A stretch of 64,000 bases of DNA, taken from positions 7,922,001 to 7,986,000 of the forward strand of contig NC_084813.1 in NCBI RefSeq assembly GCF_963583255.1, read 5' to 3'. Positions 58,581 through 64,000 of this stretch are shown piece after piece; position 1 is the stretch's first letter, and each line of letters begins with the position of its first letter. Below the pieces are notes generated by a model that worked only from the letters and a program-made list of their open reading frames with translations, ran no database searches and had not been told where the DNA came from. The stretch comes from Pyrus communis. Taxonomy: Eukaryota; Streptophyta; Magnoliopsida; Rosales; Rosaceae. The translations under genes were made by a program, and so were the position numbers.

Positions 58581-58883
58581 TCATTTGCCCCACACATAGG
58601 AGATTTCATCCATTCTTGGCACTAGCATTACTTCTTTATTATGTCTGGTACCTTTCTTGGTTTCAATCACTAAGGTTCCTTTTGCACTAGCTTGAACAAT
58701 ATGTCCATTACCCATTTTGATTCTTGTTGAAACACTTATGTCCAGATTAATCAACATAGACTCATGTGAAGTCATGTGATTGCTGCATCCACTGTCAATA
58801 TACCAAACATGCTCACTTTTGACTATTGCAGCAGAATTACAAGCAAAGAACATAGAGGTTTCCTCCTCCATTTGTTGTGCCAC
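58581..58883 (-). pseudogene. Copia protease region
   Basis: The frame contains VWYIDSGCSNHMTSHESM, the copia aspartic protease start (W..DSGCS.HM), followed by IKMGNGHIVQASAKGTL. The catalytic Asp of the DSG triad is intact. A shift separates it from gag, and a break lies downstream before integrase. Confidence 0.82.
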
Positions 58884-58892
58884 TTGAACCTG

Positions 58893-59732
58893 TTAAACTA
58901 GTTTACTTCTACAATCTCTGGCAAAGTGATTAAATATGCCACAATTGTGACACTTTGTCTTTCCCTTAAACATGCATTCACCATAGTGTGCATTCCCACA
59001 GATTTTACGTGCCTTTCTTGTGTTCTCCTTGTCAAACCAAGGTTTGGTAGCATATTGAGGCCTATCATTAGCCTTAAAATCACCCATCTCATCTCTAAAT
59101 TTGAAAGGCTTCTTCCCCTTGTACCCAGTGGTCTGTGATCCACTTTTGTTTTGAATACTAAGATTGTTAGACACCTTATCATTCACTTCCTCATCTTTAG
59201 TATGCCTTTTCAACCTTTACTCAAATCATTTCAAAGTTCCAACAACCTCATTTGGATCAACAACCTCATTTGGATCAATCTCGTCCAATTTCTTAGTTCC
59301 CTCAACGACAGACACAATGTTATTATATGCAAGAGTCAAACTAATTAACATTTTCTCAACTAGTCTCTTGTTTAGCAAAGTTTCATCAAACATCTTCATC
59401 TTATTCACAGGAGCATATAATCTAGCTAGATAATCAGAGAGAGATTTATTATTTCTCATCCTAGCATATTCAAAATCACCACGAATACCTTGTAATTTCG
59501 CAATCATAACTTAAGCATCACTCTTGAATTCTTGCTTAAGAACACCCTTTGCAGTCTCTTGATTTACGATTCTGGAAAAGATCTCATCACTCACAACTCC
59601 TTGTATCAATCCCAACACTTTTGCATCTCTGGAGATGAGATCCTAATCAGTAAGAATTTGCTTCTCATCTGTCTCCTTCCCTTCCTTCGATAATGTGAAG
59701 CCATCTTCAACAAAGCTCCACAGATTGTGAGA
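58893..59732 (-). pseudogene. Copia gag, C-terminal part with zinc knuckle
   Basis: After the hAT-like element the frame continues with NLWSFVEDGF. One stop (about 59643) and another near 59510 interrupt. Then come LQGIRGDFEYARMRNNKSLS and MLISLTLAYNNIVSVVEGTK (the UBN2-type gag core) and a zinc knuckle CHNCGIFNHFARDC at about 58918-58960. A DPNEVV unit is tandemly duplicated at about 59250-59275 (18-bp repeat). Gag would package element RNA in virus-like particles. It is inactive here. Confidence 0.8.
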
Positions 59733-60361
59733 CTTGAATATAGGCCTGGCAAACGGGTCGTGTCTGTCGTGTTCGTGTCGTTTTAGTGTAACATCTGTTA
59801 TCTTAACGGATTATGTCGTGTCACACCTATTATCTTAACGGGTCTTTAACAGGTCGGGTCACTTTACCCAACGGGTAAAGTGACCCGACCAGTTATGACC
59901 CGTTAAGAAAAAAAAAAAAAAAAATCTTAAATTTGCACATACCACACATTGCCACATAAATATTACTTCAAAACATTAAAATACATTTGTTGTTTAAGTA
60001 CTACATCTACATTCGAAAATAAGAGCCTAAAAAAATACACATGCTCTTGGTGCAGGTTAAATCTAGCTACCTAATCCCCCATGCTGAATTGTAATCATTT
60101 AACTACTTTGATTCATGCATATGTGCTGCAATAAGAGAAATTCATGTAATATTTGTTCAATTCAATATAAATTCACCACAAAAAATCTGAGGCATCATTG
60201 TATTAATCGTTATAATAATGACTACAAGAGTTATGCACATGTATAATATTAAAACAACAAACCTACACCCCCATACTAAACAGTGTTTGTTAGTTTTTTT
60301 TTATTTTTTTTATTTTTTTTGGAAGCTCATCAGAAAAACCGAGCTGGGAAGCAAGTCAGCC

Positions 60362-60412
60362 ATGGCGATGGAGGTGAGTTCATAGTATGGCGATGGAGGT
60401 GAGTTCATAGTA
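60362..60412. repeat. Two-copy 26-bp tandem repeat
   Basis: ATGGCGATGGAGGTGAGTTC with ATAGT is repeated twice in direct succession. Confidence 0.8.
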
Positions 60413-60865
60413 CGACGATGATTCCCATGTCGTTTTTTTATACGAAGAAGAAATGGGTTGGTGTTAAATTGTTAATTTTAATTAAGTTAAATGGATTAAT
60501 GGAAGCTGCTACAGCATATCCCCTAACATACAATAAATCTGAGGACAATCATGCTTGAAAGAGGGTGAGGAGGAAGGTCGCGAAGTTCACAGAGTGAGAC
60601 CGAGAGGCTACAGCCGCCACACACAATCACAATCAGGCACTACAAAATACAAAATACAGATCGAACCTTGAATGGAGATGCAGAGCTGAAGTTCACAGAG
60701 AGGGCCACTACACGAAAGAGGATGAGGAGGAAGGTTGCGACTTGCGAAGGCGAGGGAGATGCAGATCTGAGCGGGAGAGATTCGAGAAGTCTGTCTGAGA
60801 AGAGAAGATGATCCAAAATCCAATCCAATGGTCACCAATTTTTTAAATTTAATTTAATATATAAA

Positions 60866-61878
60866 TTCACTAACACTTTTCATATACCATAAGATTTTGT
60901 GATATCTACTAGTGTAAATATTTTAAATTGAAAATCAAGTTCATTCATTGTATTCATATAGGGTCAAGAAGTGTAGCTATAAAAAATCATCAAAATCAAA
61001 GTTAAAATAACCGTTAAATAGTGATTTTCATTTATAATCGTCGAAATGTTTTGTCTCGTTACTTGATCTCTGAATGTTTGTTTTTTGCGATTTTTGGCGT
61101 ATACTATCTTGAAGCATATAGAAACAAGTTTGACGGTTTGGATCGTTGAAATTAGTTTCGTAAGATGCATATCCCATCAAACAAAACAATATATTCACCA
61201 ACACTTAGAGTTTATTTATACTTTCATTAAATATAACATAAGATTTTGTGGTATCCACTAGTGTAAATATTTTAAATTGAAGATCGAGTTTATTCATTGT
61301 ATTCATATAGGGTCAAGGAGTGTAGCTGTAAAAAATCATCAAAATCGGAGTTAAAATAACCGTTAAATCGTGATTTTTCGTTTATAACCGTCAATAAGTT
61401 TTATCCTGTTACTTAATCTCTGAATGTTTGTTTTTTGTGATTTTTGGCGTATGTGATCTCGAAGCATATAGAAACAAGTTTGAAGGTTTGGATCGTTGAA
61501 ATTAGTTTCGTAGGGTGCATATCCTATCAAAACAATAGATTCACTAACACTTAGAGTTTATTTATACTTTCATTATGTAAAACATAAGATTTTGTGGTAT
61601 CTACTAGTGTAAATATTTTAAATTGAAGATCAAATTCATTCATTGTATTCGTATAGGGTCAAAGAGTGTAACTGTGAAAAAATCATCAAAATCAGAGTTA
61701 AAATAACCGTTAAATCATCATTTTCATTTATAACTATCGAAAAGTTTTGTCCCCTTACTTGATCTCTGAATCTTTTTTTTTTGCAATTTTTTGCTGATGC
61801 GATGTCGAAGCATATACCAACAAGTTTGACGGTTGGATCATTAAAATTAGTTTTGTATAATTCGTATCCCATCTAGTT
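60866..61878. repeat. Three-copy tandem repeat of about 330-345 bp
   Basis: Units start TTCAC(T/C)AACACTT at 60866, 61194 and 61540. Each contains TACTAGTGTAAATATTTTAA, TCATATAGGGTCAA(G/A)(A/G)AG (or GTATAGGGTC), AAAATAACCGTTAAAT, TTTTGGCGTATGTGAT-like and AACAAGTTTGACGGTTTGGA words. The last copy ends near ATCCCATCTAGTTC. It is satellite-like in form and lies wholly within the hAT-like element. Confidence 0.88.
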
Positions 61879-61888
61879 CAATGGTATA

Positions 61889-61893
<5 letters not shown>

Positions 61894-61921
<28 letters not shown>
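61894..61921. repeat. (TA)n microsatellite
   Basis: About 13 TA units just after the tandem repeat. Confidence 0.85.
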
Positions 61922-61923
<2 letters not shown>

Positions 61924-62779
61924 TAAGTAGATTTAAATCTATTTATTTTGTACGTATAATTGACCGGTACATGGAGTAATACATCACGTGTCATTATAAA
62001 AATAGTGAGATATGTGTGATAAAAAGTTAATAACTTAAAAAATAAAATTTATCACCACTTCTATTAAAACACATGGTGTACTATTTGTGTTCCCGTTACA
62101 ATGAAAATTTTCTCAAGAAAAAAAAGGGGAGAGAGAGGTAAATGACATACACGTGTCAGAAACACAGCTGTCGGATCTTATCCTAACAAGTGCACACTTG
62201 AGAGACCACGGTGGAAAAACCCGCCCTACTAGTAGCAAGCAAAATACCACTACACCCATCTTTCCCTCTCTTTTTTGTTTCCTTTTCTTATAATTTTCTT
62301 CTTTCCCTCCTTTTTTTTTTAAAAAAAAAAAAACTTTTTCCCTCCCTTTTTCTTCAAAGGGCAGTTGCATATTAATTATTATAGTTTTTAGGGGTATAAA
62401 ATTTAATTTTAAATTTAATATATATATATATATAATTATTATAGTTAATATTTTGGGGGTATAATTATTATAGTATATATAATTATTATAATTATTATAG
62501 TTAATTTAATATATATATAATTATTATAGTATTTTTTTAAGGGGTATAAAATTGTTAAATTAATATTCTGTTTATCGTGTATCGTGTTATCCACGTGTAT
62601 ACCCGAATATATAATTATTATAGTATTTTTTTAGGGTTATAAAATTATTAAATTAATATTCTGCTTATCGTGTATCGTGTTACCCACGTGTATACCCGAA
62701 CCAACCCGTTATCTTAACAGGTACTTATCGGGTTACCCGATAACGACTCAATTTGTTATCGTGTCGACCCGAACACCTG

Positions 62780-62818
62780 TTAATTTCGTGTCGTGTCGTG
62801 TCGTGTCGTGTCGTGTTG
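62780..62818. repeat. (TCGTG)n subterminal repeat of hAT-like element
   Basis: Five to six consecutive TCGTG units close to the right end, with related GTCGTGTTCGTGTCG at the left end (59767-59781). They may be transposase-binding sites. Confidence 0.75.
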
Positions 62819-62860
62819 GGTTATCGGGTCGTGTCAGGAATTGACAGGCCTACTTGAATA

Positions 62861-62942
62861 TAGTCTTCATTTTGTTATACCATAATTCATAATTGACTCC
62901 CGTGAATACTAGTGCACAAAGATCGATGCTAGATCCAACCAT
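62861..62942 (-). pseudogene. Copia gag, N-terminal part
   Basis: The minus-strand frame starts at 62942 (MVGSSIDLCALVFTGVNY) and continues with YELWYNKMKTIF, the pattern at the start of copia gag (F.G.NY..W...M...L). It is broken at 62860 by the hAT-like insertion. The gag frame resumes at 59732. Confidence 0.75.
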
Positions 62943-63031
62943 TTTTATGCTTCTGAGTTCTTCGTTAAAAACCCAGATGAACACTCACATATTCATTCTC
63001 ATATTCAAATCCAAACCTGGCTCTGAGGCCA

Positions 63032-63462
63032 TGTTAGTGTTTAAGCTACTTTTCAGCAAAATTTCTCTATGTATTTGTAATCAATTCAACAAGTAATTGA
63101 AATGAATTCAAAGATTGAATATCAGAGATGAACTTTAGAGAGAGAATGAGTGCATTGCTCCTCGAATCTAGGTTGGATTCGATCCATCAATGTCGGCATA
63201 CATGGTGGGATTTATAGCCATTGCATACCCACACACGCTTGCAGCGTGACTATGATCACGTTCACATCACATGCTTTTATTTAACTCCTAACAAACTAGA
63301 CACGTGGCAAGATATACACCGTAGAGATGTTATAATCTTGTCTGTTCATTACATTATTTGAAATTCAACTAATCTAACACTTCGACCATTCGAACGTCCA
63401 TTTCCTTCTTTCATTCTTCAGCTGCAATGCATCTAATCCAGCTTCCATGCTTATCCACCAAA
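63032..63462 (-). repeat. Copia 5' LTR (right copy)
   Basis: It aligns end to end with the left LTR. Its first bases on the minus strand read TTTGG instead of TGTTGG, so the terminal TG is damaged. Outside lies the TAGTT target duplication. Confidence 0.88.
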
Positions 63463-63467
63463 TAGTT

Positions 63468-64000
63468 GTCTGATTTATAGTTTGTAAGAAAGAAAAAAAA
63501 GGTCTGTTTTAGAAAAAATTTGGTTTGCATGATGGCCTTCTGCTCCTTCCCCGCAATCCGTATTTGTCTTGATCACCCGCACCTGTAGACGAAGTCCAGA
63601 CCCAAGACCCACTTGAATCGAGTTCGTCTCCACTTGAACTTCTGGTTCCTGCAAAGCTGATTTAATAAACACGTATCTACAGCTATCCACTGATCTAAAA
63701 CCACCACCATTCAACACCACCTTCACACCACCGTCGCGCAACTGCACGTATCCCACACCGTTTCCTCATCTGGATCCATCTCCACTGTCATGACCACATA
63801 CCTGCACCACCCGCATCGCCGCCGCTCTGATCTGCATCTCATCAGCTGCATCACCACATCGTTTCTTGCACTGCATCCGCACCCTTTGCACCCCGCGTGT
63901 TTTGCACTAAAGTTCCTGCACTTGTTTGCACATAAGGGAAAAAGGGGACAAAGGAGAAAATAAGAAGGGAAAAAAAACAAAATAAAATAAAATAAAAAAA
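63468..64000 (+). other. Leader of outer retrotransposon, C-rich and non-coding
   Basis: The right-hand continuation after the copia target duplication. The plus strand is rich in C and A (CACCACC, CTGCACC, CATCTCC words) and contains no credible gene. The minus frames at 63475-63980 are composition artefacts. It ends in an A-rich run at the window edge. Confidence 0.5.

Larger units (their letters stand above)
59741..62852. mobile_element. hAT-like non-autonomous element, nested in copia gag
   Basis: A 3.1-kb element with termini TAGGCCTGGCAA at left and, as reverse complement, TAGGCCTGTCAA at right. It is flanked by the exact 8-bp duplication CTTGAATA (59733-59740 and 62853-62860), as expected for hAT. 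Subterminal regions carry many GGGTCGTGTC, TCGTG and GGGTTA words in both orientations. No transposase domain is seen. The centre carries a 0.33-kb tandem repeat (60866-61878) and purine-rich duplicated segments (60545-60800). The frames within are not recognisable proteins. Confidence 0.85.
49200..63462 (-). mobile_element. Ty1/copia retrotransposon with two nested DNA transposons
   Basis: The two 431-bp LTRs (49200-49630 and 63032-63462) are flanked by an exact TAGTT duplication (49195-49199 and 63463-63467). They differ at roughly 33 sites by eye (7-8 %). On the minus strand the order is 5' LTR, primer site TGGCCTCAGAGCCAGG (63031-63016, 14 of 16 to the Met-tRNA type), gag, protease, integrase, reverse transcriptase, RNase H, polypurine tract AGAAGGGAG, 3' LTR: the copia gene order. 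A hAT-like element interrupts gag, and a PIF/Harbinger element interrupts reverse transcriptase. Without them and their duplications the element is about 5.0 kb, normal for copia. Coding parts also hold stops and deletions. Confidence 0.92.
48796..64000 (+). mobile_element. Outer LTR retrotransposon, split by nested elements, right end outside window
   Basis: The 5' LTR (48796-49060) and primer-binding site are followed by only 125 bp of leader before the minus-strand copia element breaks in at 49200 (target duplication TAGTT). The leader resumes at 63468 as a long C-rich non-coding stretch to the window end. The coding region and 3' LTR must lie to the right. The Met-tRNA primer site and short LTR fit a copia element. 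Confidence 0.62.

Noticed and set aside
60608..61872. Several minus-strand frames of 60-78 codons
   Set aside because: They lie in the non-autonomous hAT-like element, two of them in repeat copies of the tandem unit, without any known domain.

Overview
The window is nuclear DNA from a flowering plant. It is AT-rich and intron-bearing, with plant LTR retrotransposons, a Cassandra TRIM, plant-type CACTA, MULE, hAT and PIF/Harbinger transposons and a tRNA-derived SINE. The repeat types and the gibberellin gene fit a eudicot. A rosid, perhaps Rosaceae, is my guess from repeat types and cannot be proven here. Only two host genes are well supported; most of the other open reading frames are shadows or transposon debris.

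Region by region. 1-6.1 kb: degenerate CACTA (En/Spm) transposon in minus orientation with a decayed TNP2-type transposase, followed by a second CACTA end fragment. 7.0-8.8 kb: an apparently intact two-exon gibberellin 3-beta-dioxygenase gene on the minus strand. 11.3-15 kb: small DNA transposons, a non-autonomous CACTA and a complete Cassandra TRIM whose LTRs carry 5S rRNA-like sequence. 16.9-20.6 kb: a Mutator-like foldback element holding two more such elements. 21-29 kb: gene-free DNA with MITEs, SINEs and two candidate solo LTRs. 29.7-42.9 kb: a minus-strand Ty3/gypsy element with 2.3-kb LTRs, cut by a plus-strand Tat-type gypsy element, whose 3' LTR is itself split by a copia-type solo LTR. 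45.5-47.8 kb: a five-exon minus-strand gene for a small secreted EGF-like protein. 48.8-64 kb: a nested cluster. An outer LTR element is split by a 14.3-kb minus-strand copia element, which is split by a 6.2-kb PIF/Harbinger element (in reverse transcriptase) and a 3.1-kb hAT-like element (in gag).

The two host genes show no functional link. GA3ox makes bioactive gibberellins; the EGF-like protein is predicted to be secreted. Many insertions are dated relative to each other by exact target-site duplications: copia TAGTT, Harbinger TAA, hAT CTTGAATA, Cassandra GTTTA, inner MULE TAATTTTTA, solo LTR GAAAT, MITE TAGAATTAAT. I found no unambiguous novel biological system. The most unusual items are the multi-level nest, the polypurine/polypyrimidine MULE family with a possible captured segment, and the hAT-like element carrying a 0.33-kb tandem repeat. 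All coordinates were read by eye, so boundaries without a target-site duplication are approximate.
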